Shown here: positions 26,235 to 36,721 of the stretch, piece by piece
Layout of the letters: each line of letters begins with the position of its first letter
Numbering within the stretch: position 1 is the stretch's first letter
Source: Elusimicrobiota bacterium
GTDB taxonomy: Bacteria > Elusimicrobiota > Elusimicrobia > FEN-1173
NCBI GenBank assembly: GCA_016706425.1
Contig: JADJJR010000001.1
Location: 310,001 to 374,000 of the forward strand
Length of the DNA: 64,000 nt
Reading direction: 5' to 3'
Translations under genes and position numbers: made by a program
Notes under the pieces: model-generated
Seen by the model: the letters and a program-made list of their open reading frames with translations, nothing else
Database searches by the model: none
Told to the model about the DNA's origin: nothing

Positions 26235-27574
26235 TGGGAAGGCTTTTCGGCACCGACGGCGTGCGCGGGTTGGCCGGGCGCCCCCCCCTGTCGGTGGATT
26301 TTGTCCGTCGTCTGGGTTGGGCGACCGGCCGGGTGCTGGCCGCCCATGAGCCGGGGCGTCCCCGGGCCGTTTTGGCGGTGCGCGACACCCGCGCCTCGGG
26401 CCCGCCGCTCCTGTCCGCCCTCGCCGACGGCCTCGGGGCCGCCGGTTACGCCTTGCTCGACGGCGGCGTTCTGCCGACGCCCGCGGTGGCGGCGCTCCTG
26501 CCCGACCTGCCCGTGGCCGCGGGGGCCGTGCTCTCGGCTTCGCACAACCCGGCGCCCTACAACGGCATCAAGCTCTTCAACCCCCGGGGCATGAAGATCG
26601 ACGACGCCTGGGAGGACGCCATCGAGCGCCTCGCCCTGGACCAGGAATCCGCGATCGCTCCGGCGCCCCGCCTCAAACCGTTCCCGGCCGCGCGCGCGCG
26701 TTACGCCGAATTCCTTTTCAACGTCTGGCCCCGGGGGGTTTCCCTCCGGGATTTCCCGATCGTTCTGGATTGCGCCCACGGGGCGGCGTCCACGGTCGCG
26801 CCGGCGCTATTCCGGCGGTTGGGCGCCCGGGTGACCGTTTTGTCGGCGGCGCCCAACGGGCGAAACATCAACCGGGGTTGCGGCGCGCTCCACCCGGAGG
26901 CCTTGGCCCGCGCGGTGCGCCGTCACGGCGCCCGTCTCGGCGTGGCCTTCGATGGGGACGCCGACCGCGCGATCTTCGTGGACGAAACGGGCCGGGTGCG
27001 GGACGGCGACGCCGTCCTGCTGGTGACGGCCCGGGCGCTTCAGGCCCGCGGGCGGTTGCGCGCCGACGCCGTCGCCGTGACGGTCATGACCAATCTGGGG
27101 TTGATCCGCGCCCTGGAGGCCCTGGGTCTTCGGGCCGAAGTGACCCCCGTGGGCGACAAGCACGTTTGGCGGGGCATGGTGAAAAGCGGCGCCCTGCTGG
27201 GGGGAGAGCCTTCGGGCCACGTGATCTTCCGGGAATTTTTACCGACGGGGGATGGGATTCTGACGGCGCTTCAGGTTTTGGCGGTGCTGGCCGAAACGGG
27301 TCGGTCTTTTTCGGCGCTGACGTCGCTGGCGGTGGAGTACCCCCAGGCGCTCGTGAATGTGACGGTGAAAGAGCGCGTGCCCCTGGAAAAGATCCCCGGG
27401 TTTCCGGCCGCCGTGGCCGCGATTGAAAAATCCCTCGGCGCCACGGGCCGGACCCTCATCCGCTACTCCGGCACGGAACCGTTGCTGCGGGTCATGATCG
27501 AGGGTCCCGACCGGGCCCTCATCACCGCCCACGCCGAACGCCTCGCGTCCATCGTCAAAGCCGCCGGCGTCTGA
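26234..27574 (+). CDS. glmM: Phosphoglucosamine mutase
   Basis: It isomerises glucosamine-6-P to glucosamine-1-P for UDP-GlcNAc. ATG 26234 gives 446 residues beginning MGRLFGTDGVRG, the family opening. The phosphoserine loop is SASHNPAPYNGIK (Ser103), the Mg loop is FDGDADRAIFVD, and the phosphate-binding RYSGTEPLLRVMIEG is at the C-terminus. glmS lies about 2.2 kb downstream. It converges on a minus-strand gene with a 3-bp gap. Confidence 0.96.
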   Translation: MGRLFGTDGVRGLAGRPPLSVDFVRRLGWATGRVLAAHEPGRPRAVLAVRDTRASGPPLLSALADGLGAAGYALLDGGVLPTPAVAALLPDLPVAAGAVLSASHNPAPYNGIKLFNPRGMKIDDAWEDAIERLALDQESAIAPAPRLKPFPAARARYAEFLFNVWPRGVSLRDFPIVLDCAHGAASTVAPALFRRLGARVTVLSAAPNGRNINRGCGALHPEALARAVRRHGARLGVAFDGDADRAIFVDETGRVRDGDAVLLVTARALQARGRLRADAVAVTVMTNLGLIRALEALGLRAEVTPVGDKHVWRGMVKSGALLGGEPSGHVIFREFLPTGDGILTALQVLAVLAETGRSFSALTSLAVEYPQALVNVTVKERVPLEKIPGFPAAVAAIEKSLGATGRTLIRYSGTEPLLRVMIEGPDRALITAHAERLASIVKAAGV

Positions 27575-27577
27575 TTT

Positions 27578-29017
27578 TCAACGCACCTCGTAAATCGTCG
27601 CCCGCTCCGCCGGATCGGTGCGGACCGGACGAAAACGGTCCGCGTCTTTCAACGCCGCTTCGACACCCGCCAGCCCCCGCGCGAGGGCGTTGTCGGTCCG
27701 GGTCAAACCAAAGTCCACCGATTCTTCCCACAAAACGTAACGCGCCCGCCGTTGCTTTAAAGACGCGGCCAAACCCTCGGACGATTCGGCCCTTCCCACG
27801 GGCTGGAACACCCGGCCCGTCCAAATCAGGTCCCGGGCGTAGAGGGCGCTGGCGAACCCGTCGCCGGGGGTCGTGTTGCCCTGAATCCAGGCGTATGTGT
27901 TCTTGAGCGCCGGCGGTCGCCCGGCCTCCCCGCCCCGGAGCAAGGGGATGTTCTGACTGAAAAACGCCGCCGCGATCACCGCCGCCGCGGCGAGGGCCGT
28001 CGCCCGGGGGCGCGCCTTTAGAGCGGCGGGCAGCCCTTCGGCGGCCATCAAAAGCAGGAACGGCAGGAGCGCCACCAGATAGCGTTCGTACCACCAGGGC
28101 CACAGCGTGTGCATGGCCAAACTGCCGATCACGAACCACGCGACCGCGTCCCCCCGGTTCGCGCGCAACCGACGTTGGAGCCCCAGGAGGACGCACGTGA
28201 AGGGCGCGGCGCCCGCGAGCAACGCCGCGGGGGCGGTGATCGCCCAGGGCAGGGGCAGGAGGGTCCGCCCCCAGGTTTCCACGATCTGCCGCAGGTTGCC
28301 CATCATCAAGTCCCCGCCGCGCCCCGCGCCCAGAGCCGCCCAGAGGAGCGGGAGTTCCTTGGCTTCCTGCACCCCGCCCCCCGCGCGGGCCCAGAGGGAC
28401 CACAGGGCGAATCCCGCCGCGGGGATGGAAACCGCCGCGATCAGGTCCCGACGGCGTTTTTGAAGCGCGAGCGACAGCCCCACCGCGCCCCACAGGGGCA
28501 GCGCGGCGGGACGGATCAAATAGGCGCCCAACAACGCGAGGCCCGTTTTCCACCCCGGCCCCGGGAGCAGCGCGAACACCCCCAGAGCCGCCAACAGGAA
28601 AACGGGTTCCGGCATGACGATCCCCGCCCGGGAGAGCACCAGGGGGTTGAGGGCGAAGGCGGCGCCCAGCGTCAGGGCCGCGAGGGTCGAATACCGGCGG
28701 CGAAACCAGAGGGCGACCGCCCCCGCCGCCAGCGCCAAGTAAAGAGCCGCCAGCAGTTGGTGGGCGAGGAAAGAGTCGGGGGCCAACGCGGCCGCGGGAA
28801 GGAGAAAAGCCGGGAACCCCGGGGTCGTGTCGGTGAACGGGGGCGTTCCGGGCAAAAACCACATGCGGTAATGGCCCTCGGCCAGGGACCGGGCGGCCAG
28901 GACATAAAGCGCGTCGTCGTTCTCGATTCCCAGGTAGCCGCGGGGCGCCGCCCACCACGGGATCAACGCCAACAAGAGGGCCCACAGGCCAAAGGGGATT
29001 TTGGTCCACCGGTTCAT
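27578..29017 (-). CDS. Polytopic glycosyltransferase-like membrane protein (GT39/PMT type)
   Basis: The 479-residue protein has about ten hydrophobic helices. The first extracytoplasmic loop contains an acidic pair (IENDDALYVLAARSLAEGHY), as in lipid-linked sugar transferases of the GT-C fold, where such Asp residues are catalytic. A C-terminal soluble region (from about WIQGNTTPGD) follows. ATG 29017 is chosen because TATGAT (29024-29029) ends exactly 6 nt before it. The sugar donor and acceptor are unknown. Confidence 0.75.
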   Translation of the reverse strand: MNRWTKIPFGLWALLLALIPWWAAPRGYLGIENDDALYVLAARSLAEGHYRMWFLPGTPPFTDTTPGFPAFLLPAAALAPDSFLAHQLLAALYLALAAGAVALWFRRRYSTLAALTLGAAFALNPLVLSRAGIVMPEPVFLLAALGVFALLPGPGWKTGLALLGAYLIRPAALPLWGAVGLSLALQKRRRDLIAAVSIPAAGFALWSLWARAGGGVQEAKELPLLWAALGAGRGGDLMMGNLRQIVETWGRTLLPLPWAITAPAALLAGAAPFTCVLLGLQRRLRANRGDAVAWFVIGSLAMHTLWPWWYERYLVALLPFLLLMAAEGLPAALKARPRATALAAAAVIAAAFFSQNIPLLRGGEAGRPPALKNTYAWIQGNTTPGDGFASALYARDLIWTGRVFQPVGRAESSEGLAASLKQRRARYVLWEESVDFGLTRTDNALARGLAGVEAALKDADRFRPVRTDPAERATIYEVR

Positions 29018-29023
29018 GGACCC

Positions 29024-29029
29024 ATCATA
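29024..29029 (-). promoter_or_regulatory. -10 box at leaderless distance from the GT-C gene
   Basis: Minus-strand TATGAT is followed by six nucleotides and then the ATG, so transcription would start at the initiation codon. The divergent pdxJ start is 61 bp away from the GT-C start. Confidence 0.5.
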
Positions 29030-29077
29030 GCGAAACGCCTTCCGATATGGAATAATCGTCGACACACTCCCTCATCC

Positions 29078-29809
29078 ATGCCCTTTCTCGGCGTCAACAT
29101 CGACCATGTGGCCACGCTTCGCCAGGCCCGTCGCGCCCGTTTCCCCGACGTGGCCGCCGCCGCTCGCGCCGCCCGGGAAGGGGGGGCCGATTCCATCACG
29201 GTCCATTTGCGGGAAGACCGCCGCCACATTCAAGACAAGGACGTGGCCCTCGTGCGCAAGGAGCCGGGTCTGCGGCTCAATTTGGAAATCGCCGCCACGG
29301 ACGAGATGGTCCGCATCGCGCGGGTCATCCGCCCGGACAGCGTGTGCCTGGTGCCGGAAAAGCGCCAGGAGTTGACCACGGAAGGCGGCTTGAACGTCGC
29401 GCGCGGACTCGTCCGCTTGCGCGAAATCACGCGCCGCTTGCGGTCGGCGGGCATCGCGGTGAGCCTCTTTATCGACCCGGACGAAGAGCAGGTCCGCTCG
29501 GCCAAGGACGCCGGCGCCGATTGGGTGGAACTGCACACCGGCGCCTACGCCAACGCCAAGCCCGCCGAGCGGGAGGGGGAGCTCGTGAAACTCCGCGCGG
29601 CCGGCGCGGCCGCCCTGGGGGGGGGGCTCGGGCTCAACGCGGGGCACGGTCTGGATTACGACAACGTGGGCCCCGTGTCGCGGATCGACGGGATGCGGGA
29701 GTTGAACATCGGGTTCTCCATCGTGGCCCGCGCGGTGTTTACGGGGTTGACGACCGCCGTGCGGGAAATGAAAGTTTTGATGTCGGCCGGCGCGCCGGCC
29801 GGGAGGTAG
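29078..29809 (+). CDS. pdxJ: Pyridoxine 5'-phosphate synthase
   Basis: It closes the ring of vitamin B6 from 3-amino-2-oxopropyl phosphate and deoxyxylulose phosphate. ATG 29078 yields 243 residues with the canonical LGVNIDHVATLRQAR, ITVHLREDRRHIQDKDV, NLEIAATDEM, CLVPEKRQELTTEGG, SLFIDPD, ELHTGAYANA and the C-terminal RELNIGFSIVARAVF. PLP made here serves the many PLP enzymes of the window. glmS follows after 3 bp. Confidence 0.96.
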   Translation: MPFLGVNIDHVATLRQARRARFPDVAAAARAAREGGADSITVHLREDRRHIQDKDVALVRKEPGLRLNLEIAATDEMVRIARVIRPDSVCLVPEKRQELTTEGGLNVARGLVRLREITRRLRSAGIAVSLFIDPDEEQVRSAKDAGADWVELHTGAYANAKPAEREGELVKLRAAGAAALGGGLGLNAGHGLDYDNVGPVSRIDGMRELNIGFSIVARAVFTGLTTAVREMKVLMSAGAPAGR

Positions 29810-29812
29810 ACC

Positions 29813-31678
<1,866 letters not shown>

Positions 31679-31682
31679 CGAC

Positions 31683-33026
31683 GTGAAGCGCGTCCTCGTC
31701 ATCGGCGCCGGGCCGGGGGGCGAAGCCGCGGCGAAACGGGCCTCCGCCCGGGGCGCCGCCGTCACCCTCGTCGAAAAAAACCGCCTCGGCGGCCTCTGCC
31801 TCAACTGGGGCTGCGTTCCCACCAAAACCCTCTTGGAAGGCGGCCGTCTGTTGCACGCGGTCCGTGCCGCGGGTCCCGTCTTGACGGGCGGGCCCCTGTC
31901 CGTGGACTGGGAGGCCCTCCGTCGCAAAAAAGACGAATTGATCGACGGCCTCCGTCGCGCCCTGGAACAGGATTTGTCCCGCCGGGGGGTGCGGGTGGTG
32001 ACGGGCGCGGCCGAGTTCGTCGACGGCCACCGCGCCCTCCTGCGGACGGCCCGGGGCGATGAAACCATCGAGTTCGACGCCGCGGTTCTGGCCACCGGTT
32101 CGGCGCCCGTGTTCCCGCCGCCTTTCGACGCGCGGCGCGGGGACGTGCTGGACTCGGACGGCGCCCTCGCCCTGGAACGCGTGCCCGGCCGCCTTTTGGT
32201 GGTGGGGGGCGGCGCGGTGGGCTGCGAGTTCGCGGGGTTGTTCGCCGAGCTGGGCGCGGCCGTGACGCTGGTCGAAATGAAAGACCAACTGCTTCCCGGT
32301 GAAGACCCGGCCGTGGCGCGGGTCCTGCAGGGGGCCTTCGAACGGCGCGGCCTCGCCGTGCGCCTCGAGACGGTGGTCACCGATTTCGACAAAACGGCCG
32401 ACGGTTTCACCGTCCGATTTTCCCGGGGCGACCCCGCCGCTTTCGACCGAATTCTCGTTTGCGTCGGGCGGCGGCCGGTCACGGCCGGCCTGGGCCTCGA
32501 GCGCGCGGGCGTGGCGGTCGACGGCGGGCGCGTGGCCGTCAACGATTTGATGTTGACATCGGCGCCGTCGATCTACGCCGTGGGCGACGTCAACGGCCTG
32601 TCCCTCCTGGCCCACGCGGCCGCGGCCCAGGCCGAAACCGCGGTCGACGCCCTCTTCGGCGCCGCGCGCCCCTACCGCAACGACCGCGTGCCCCGCTGCC
32701 TTTACACCTGGCCCGAAGTGGCCAGCGTGGGCGAGTGGGCCGCGACGGCCCGGGCGCGCGGCGTCGACGTCAAAGCCCATCGGTTCTTTTTCAAAGGGTC
32801 GCCCAAAGCGTTGGCTTCGAACGAGGGCGACGGCTTCCTTCAAGTGCTTTCCGATAGGGCCGACGGGAAAATCCTCGGCGCCCAGCTGGTGGGACCGCAC
32901 GCGACGGAACTGGTCCATCTCTTCGCCCTGGCCCTCGCCGGGGACATGCGGACCGAAGATGTTCACCGCGTGATCTTCGCCCACCCGACCCTGGCCGAGG
33001 GCGTGCGGGAGGCGCTGGCGCGATGA
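31683..33026 (+). CDS. lpdA: Dihydrolipoamide dehydrogenase (glycine cleavage L-protein)
   Basis: It reoxidises dihydrolipoyl-H protein with NAD+. The 447-residue flavoprotein has the FAD fingerprint VIGAGPGGEAAAKRA, the redox disulfide GGLCLNWGCVPTK (C39, C44), a second dinucleotide fold VVGGGAVGCEFAGLFAELG, AVGDVNG and the C-terminal base motif FAHPTLAEGVREAL. It leads an operon with lipA and the gcv genes, so a role in glycine cleavage is likely. Other 2-oxoacid dehydrogenase components are not visible here. Confidence 0.93.
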   Translation: MKRVLVIGAGPGGEAAAKRASARGAAVTLVEKNRLGGLCLNWGCVPTKTLLEGGRLLHAVRAAGPVLTGGPLSVDWEALRRKKDELIDGLRRALEQDLSRRGVRVVTGAAEFVDGHRALLRTARGDETIEFDAAVLATGSAPVFPPPFDARRGDVLDSDGALALERVPGRLLVVGGGAVGCEFAGLFAELGAAVTLVEMKDQLLPGEDPAVARVLQGAFERRGLAVRLETVVTDFDKTADGFTVRFSRGDPAAFDRILVCVGRRPVTAGLGLERAGVAVDGGRVAVNDLMLTSAPSIYAVGDVNGLSLLAHAAAAQAETAVDALFGAARPYRNDRVPRCLYTWPEVASVGEWAATARARGVDVKAHRFFFKGSPKALASNEGDGFLQVLSDRADGKILGAQLVGPHATELVHLFALALAGDMRTEDVHRVIFAHPTLAEGVREALAR

Positions 33027-33886
33027 GCCCCGTCCTGTCCTGGCGTCCGCGTCTGCCCCGGCATTTGACCCGGACGGTGCCCGAAGGCGAAGCCCTCGCG
33101 GCGGTCCAAACGGCCCTCGCGGACGCCGCTTTCCCGACGGTGTGCCGCGAGGCGTGTTGCCCCAACCGCACCGACTGCTGGGCCCGGGGGACCCTCGCCT
33201 TTCAAATATTGGGCGCGGTTTGCACCCGCCGCTGCGCCTTTTGCGCCGAAAAAACCGGGCGCCCCGGCCCGGTGGACCCCGCGGAGCCCGCGAATCTCCT
33301 TCGCGCGGTTCAAAAACTGTCTTTGAAGCACGTGGTCATCACCTCGCCCGCCCGCGACGACCTGGACGACCAGGGGGCGGGGCAGTTCGCCGCCTGCGTC
33401 GACGCCCTGCGCACGGGCGCCTCCGGCGTCACCGTGGAGGTTTTGACCCCGGATTTCCAGGGCCGCCGTGATTTGCTAGAACGGGTGTTCCGCTCGGCCC
33501 CCGACGTGTTCAACCACAACGTGGAAACCGTCGAACGTCTGTCCCCGCGCGTGCGGGCCCGGGCCACGCACCGGGGGTCCTTGGCGGTGTTGTCGGCCGC
33601 GGCGGGGGCGGGGCTGCGCGTCAAGTCGGGCCTCATGGTGGGGCTGGGCGAAACCGAGGACGAGCTCTTGGCGACGTTCGCCCAATTGCGGGACGCCGGC
33701 GTGCGGAGGTTGACCGTGGGCCAGTACCTGCCGCCCGGGCCGGCCTTTTTCCCCGTGGACCGCTTTTACACGCCCGAGGAATTTCGCGCCCTCGGGCGGG
33801 CCGCCAAGGCGTTTTTTGAGAACGTGAGCGTGGGCCCCTTGGTGCGCAGTTCCTACCACGCCGACGAACTCTTGGAGACCGCATGA
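33023..33886 (+). CDS. lipA: Lipoyl synthase
   Basis: This radical SAM enzyme inserts two sulfurs into protein-bound octanoate. The 287 residues carry the auxiliary-cluster cysteines C41, C46 and C52 and the SAM-cluster motif CTRRCAFC (C67, C71, C74), plus FNHNVETVERL, GLMVGLGETEDEL and the C-terminal VRSSYHADE with the cluster-ligand serine. It overlaps lpdA and gcvT by 4 bp, placing cofactor assembly within the gcv operon. Confidence 0.95.
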   Translation: MSPVLSWRPRLPRHLTRTVPEGEALAAVQTALADAAFPTVCREACCPNRTDCWARGTLAFQILGAVCTRRCAFCAEKTGRPGPVDPAEPANLLRAVQKLSLKHVVITSPARDDLDDQGAGQFAACVDALRTGASGVTVEVLTPDFQGRRDLLERVFRSAPDVFNHNVETVERLSPRVRARATHRGSLAVLSAAAGAGLRVKSGLMVGLGETEDELLATFAQLRDAGVRRLTVGQYLPPGPAFFPVDRFYTPEEFRALGRAAKAFFENVSVGPLVRSSYHADELLETA

Positions 33887-35001
33887 CCGCGACCCCGCAA
33901 CGAACCCCATTTTTCGTGTTTCACCAAGAAGCCCGCGCGCGGATCGTGGAATTCTCCGGCTGGGAAATGCCCATCCAGTTCGAAGGGATCTTGGCCGAAC
34001 ACCAGGCCGTTCGCCAACGGGCGGGGCTCTTCGATATCTCCCACATGGCGCAGATCTGGGTCACGGGCCCCGGCGCCCGGTCCACCCTGGATCGGCTCGT
34101 GACGAACGACGTGTCGGCCCTCAAAGACAACCGCGGTCTTTACGCGCTCCTCTGTCGGGAAGACGGCGGCGTGGTGGACGACCTCTACATTTACCGGTTG
34201 GAAAGCGGCCGTTATTTGGTGATCGCCAACGCGTCCCGGGCCCGGGCGGACTGGGCGTGGCTTCAAGCCCACCTCGGCCCCGAGACGGAGCTGGCGGAAC
34301 AACCCCAGGCCGCGGCCCTCGCCTTGCAGGGCCCCCGCGCGGCGGCGATATTAAAAGAGCTCCTGCCCAACGCCGTCAAAATGCAAAAGAACGACGTGGC
34401 CGAGTGGCTTGTCCTGGGCCGGGAGATGGTGGTGGCCCGCACGGGGTACACGGGGGAGGACGGTTTTGAATTCTTCGGCCCCGCGGAGCACGTCCTGCCT
34501 TTCCATCAAGCGCTGATCAAAGCGGGGGCGCCCCACGGCTTGGTCCCCTGCGGGTTGGGCGCGCGCGACACCCTGCGGCTCGAGATGGGCTACCGCCTCT
34601 ACGGCAACGATCTGGACGAGGGCCATTCCGCCCTGGAGTCCGGCCTGGGCTGGGCGGTCAAGTTGGGGAAAACCGATTTCATCGGGCGCGCCGCCCTCCT
34701 GAAGGAAAAGGAACAGGGATCGCGTCGGCGGATGATCGCCTTCCGTCTGAAGGAGCGCGGGGTGCCGCGCCACGGCCACGAAATCCTTTTGGGTGGAAAC
34801 CCGGTCGGGGCGGCGACCAGCGGCACCTTCTCCCCGTCCCTGGGGGGCGGGATCGGCCTGGGGTACGTGGACAACGTGCTCTTTCCGCCCGCGGCCGAAA
34901 AAACAAACGCTTTGTCGCTCCGCATTTACGAACGGCCCCTCGCGGCCGAAATCGCGACGTTGCCCTTTTATCGAAAGACCACGCTCACGGGCGTGAACTG
35001 A
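33883..35001 (+). CDS. gcvT: Glycine cleavage system T protein (aminomethyltransferase)
   Basis: It releases ammonia from aminomethyl-lipoyl H protein and passes the methylene to tetrahydrofolate. The 372 residues include EFSGWEMPIQF, LFDISHMAQI, TNDVSALKDNRGLYALLCREDGGVVDDLYIYRL with the catalytic Asp, ARTGYTGEDGFEF and GLGARDTLRLEMGYRLYG. Nine bp separate it from gcvH. Confidence 0.96.
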   Translation: MTATPQRTPFFVFHQEARARIVEFSGWEMPIQFEGILAEHQAVRQRAGLFDISHMAQIWVTGPGARSTLDRLVTNDVSALKDNRGLYALLCREDGGVVDDLYIYRLESGRYLVIANASRARADWAWLQAHLGPETELAEQPQAAALALQGPRAAAILKELLPNAVKMQKNDVAEWLVLGREMVVARTGYTGEDGFEFFGPAEHVLPFHQALIKAGAPHGLVPCGLGARDTLRLEMGYRLYGNDLDEGHSALESGLGWAVKLGKTDFIGRAALLKEKEQGSRRRMIAFRLKERGVPRHGHEILLGGNPVGAATSGTFSPSLGGGIGLGYVDNVLFPPAAEKTNALSLRIYERPLAAEIATLPFYRKTTLTGVN

Positions 35002-35010
35002 GAGGCCCCC

Positions 35011-35388
35011 ATGGATCCGAAAACGCTTCGTTACACCAAAAGCCACGAATGGATCGCCGCCGACGGCACCGTCGGCATTTCCGATCACGCCCAACACGAG
35101 ATCACGGACGTCGTTTTCGTCGAGCCGCCCAGGGTGGGCCGTGCCGTGAAGGCCGCGGAGGCCTGCGCCGTGGTGGAGTCGGTCAAGGCCGCCTTCGACA
35201 TCTACGCTCCCGTGGCCGGCGCCGTCGCGGCCGTCAACGACGAGGCGGCCAAGAACCCGGCGATCGTCAATCAATCGCCTTACGAAAAAGGCTGGCTTTT
35301 TAAAATCCAAATGACGTCGCCCGCCGACCGCGAAAAGCTGATGACCGCCGAGCAGTACGCCGCTTTCGTCAAAACCGGCGCGCACTGA
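35011..35388 (+). CDS. gcvH: Glycine cleavage system H protein
   Basis: This lipoyl carrier shuttles the aminomethyl group between P, T and L proteins. It has 125 residues with the N-terminal YTKSHEWI, GISDHAQHEITDVVFVE and the lipoylation hairpin ESVKAAFDIYAPVAG (K59). The rest matches the family through NQSPYEKGWLFKI and the C-terminal LMTAEQYAAFV. Lipoylation can be provided by lipA plus the LipM-like gene at 43.6 kb. Confidence 0.97.
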   Translation: MDPKTLRYTKSHEWIAADGTVGISDHAQHEITDVVFVEPPRVGRAVKAAEACAVVESVKAAFDIYAPVAGAVAAVNDEAAKNPAIVNQSPYEKGWLFKIQMTSPADREKLMTAEQYAAFVKTGAH

Positions 35389-35392
35389 CTTT

Positions 35393-36721
35393 ATGTTCGT
35401 CGCCCATACCCCCGACCAGAAAAAGGCCATGCTCGCGGCCGCCGGGGTCGCCTCGTTCGATGAGCTGATCGCCGGCCTCCCGCGGGAGCTCGTGCGCCCG
35501 CCGCTGCGCCTGCCCGGCTCCCTGAGCGAGATGGAACTTGTGCGCCACATGGAAGAGCTGGCCGCCCGGGACCACTTGGCCCATTCCTATTTGGGCGCGG
35601 GGGCCTACGAGCATTTCGTGCCGACCGCGGTGTGGGCGCTGGCCCTGCGCGGCGAGTTCGCCACGGCCTACACGCCCTACCAGGCCGAGGCCAGCCAGGG
35701 CACGCTCCAATCCATTTTCGAGTTCCAAAGCCTGGTCGCCGAGCTCTTCAAGATGGACGTGGCCAACGCCTCCATGTACGACGGGGCGAGCGCCGCGGCC
35801 GAGGCGTGCCTGGTGGCCGCCAAGCACACGGGCCGCGCCGAGGTGCTGGTGCCGGACACGGTGCACCCCCAGACCCGCCGGGTGATCGAAACCTATTTGG
35901 CCCACTCGGGCGCGCGCGTGGTGCGTGTGCCCACCCCGACCGGTGTGCTGGAACCCGCCGTTCTGGCCAAACACCTGGGCCCGCAAACGGCGGCCCTGCT
36001 CGTGCAGACCCCCAACTTTTTCGGCAACCTGGAGATCCACGTCGCCGAACTGTCCGACCAGATCCACAAGGCGGGGGGACTCCTGATCGCCTCGGCCTAT
36101 CCGGTGTCCCTGGGGCTGTTGACCCCGCCGGGAGACTACGGTGCCGACATCGCCGTGGCCGAGGGCCAGCCCCTCGGTCTGCCGCTGGCCTACGGCGGCC
36201 CCTACCTGGGGCTCTTCGCCTGCCGCAACGAATTGATCCGCAAAATGCCGGGCCGCGTGGTGGGCCAAACCGTCGACAAAGACGGCCGCCGCGCCTTCGT
36301 GCTCACGCTCCAGGCCCGGGAACAACACATCCGCCGGGAAAAGGCGACCTCCAACATCTGCACGAACCAGGCCCTGTGCGCCCTGGCGTCCACGATTTAC
36401 CTGTCGCTGGTGGGCAAAAGCGGTTTTCAAAAGCTGGCGGAGCTCAATTTCCAGAAGGCCCACTACGCCCGCGAGGTCCTCGCGAAACGGGGTTTCGCGC
36501 CGGTTTTCGATCATCCGTTCTTCAACGAGTTCACGGTGCGCTGTCCCGCCCCACCCGAAAAGATCATTGAAAAGTTGGCCGTGAAACGCGTGTTGGCCGG
36601 CCACGCCCTGGGGTACTACCACCCCGACCGAAAGGACCAGCTGCTGGTGTGCGTCACCGAACTCAAAACCAAGGCCGACATTGACCAGTTCGGCGAACTG
36701 ATGGCGGAGGCCGCCCGATGA
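35393..36721 (+). CDS. gcvPA: Glycine dehydrogenase (decarboxylating), subunit 1
   Basis: This is the N-terminal half of the split P protein. The 442 residues contain FLGAGAYEHFVP-type sequence (SYLGAGAYEHFVPTAVWAL), TPYQAEASQGTLQSIFEFQSLV, MYDGASAAAEA, DVQ-like PNFFGNLE, and RATSNICTNQALCALA near the end. It binds with GcvPB to form the active PLP enzyme that decarboxylates glycine onto the H protein. The start at 35393 is a non-ATG codon or ATG in the family-like context MFVAHTPDQ; the stop overlaps gcvPB. Confidence 0.94.
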   Translation: MFVAHTPDQKKAMLAAAGVASFDELIAGLPRELVRPPLRLPGSLSEMELVRHMEELAARDHLAHSYLGAGAYEHFVPTAVWALALRGEFATAYTPYQAEASQGTLQSIFEFQSLVAELFKMDVANASMYDGASAAAEACLVAAKHTGRAEVLVPDTVHPQTRRVIETYLAHSGARVVRVPTPTGVLEPAVLAKHLGPQTAALLVQTPNFFGNLEIHVAELSDQIHKAGGLLIASAYPVSLGLLTPPGDYGADIAVAEGQPLGLPLAYGGPYLGLFACRNELIRKMPGRVVGQTVDKDGRRAFVLTLQAREQHIRREKATSNICTNQALCALASTIYLSLVGKSGFQKLAELNFQKAHYAREVLAKRGFAPVFDHPFFNEFTVRCPAPPEKIIEKLAVKRVLAGHALGYYHPDRKDQLLVCVTELKTKADIDQFGELMAEAAR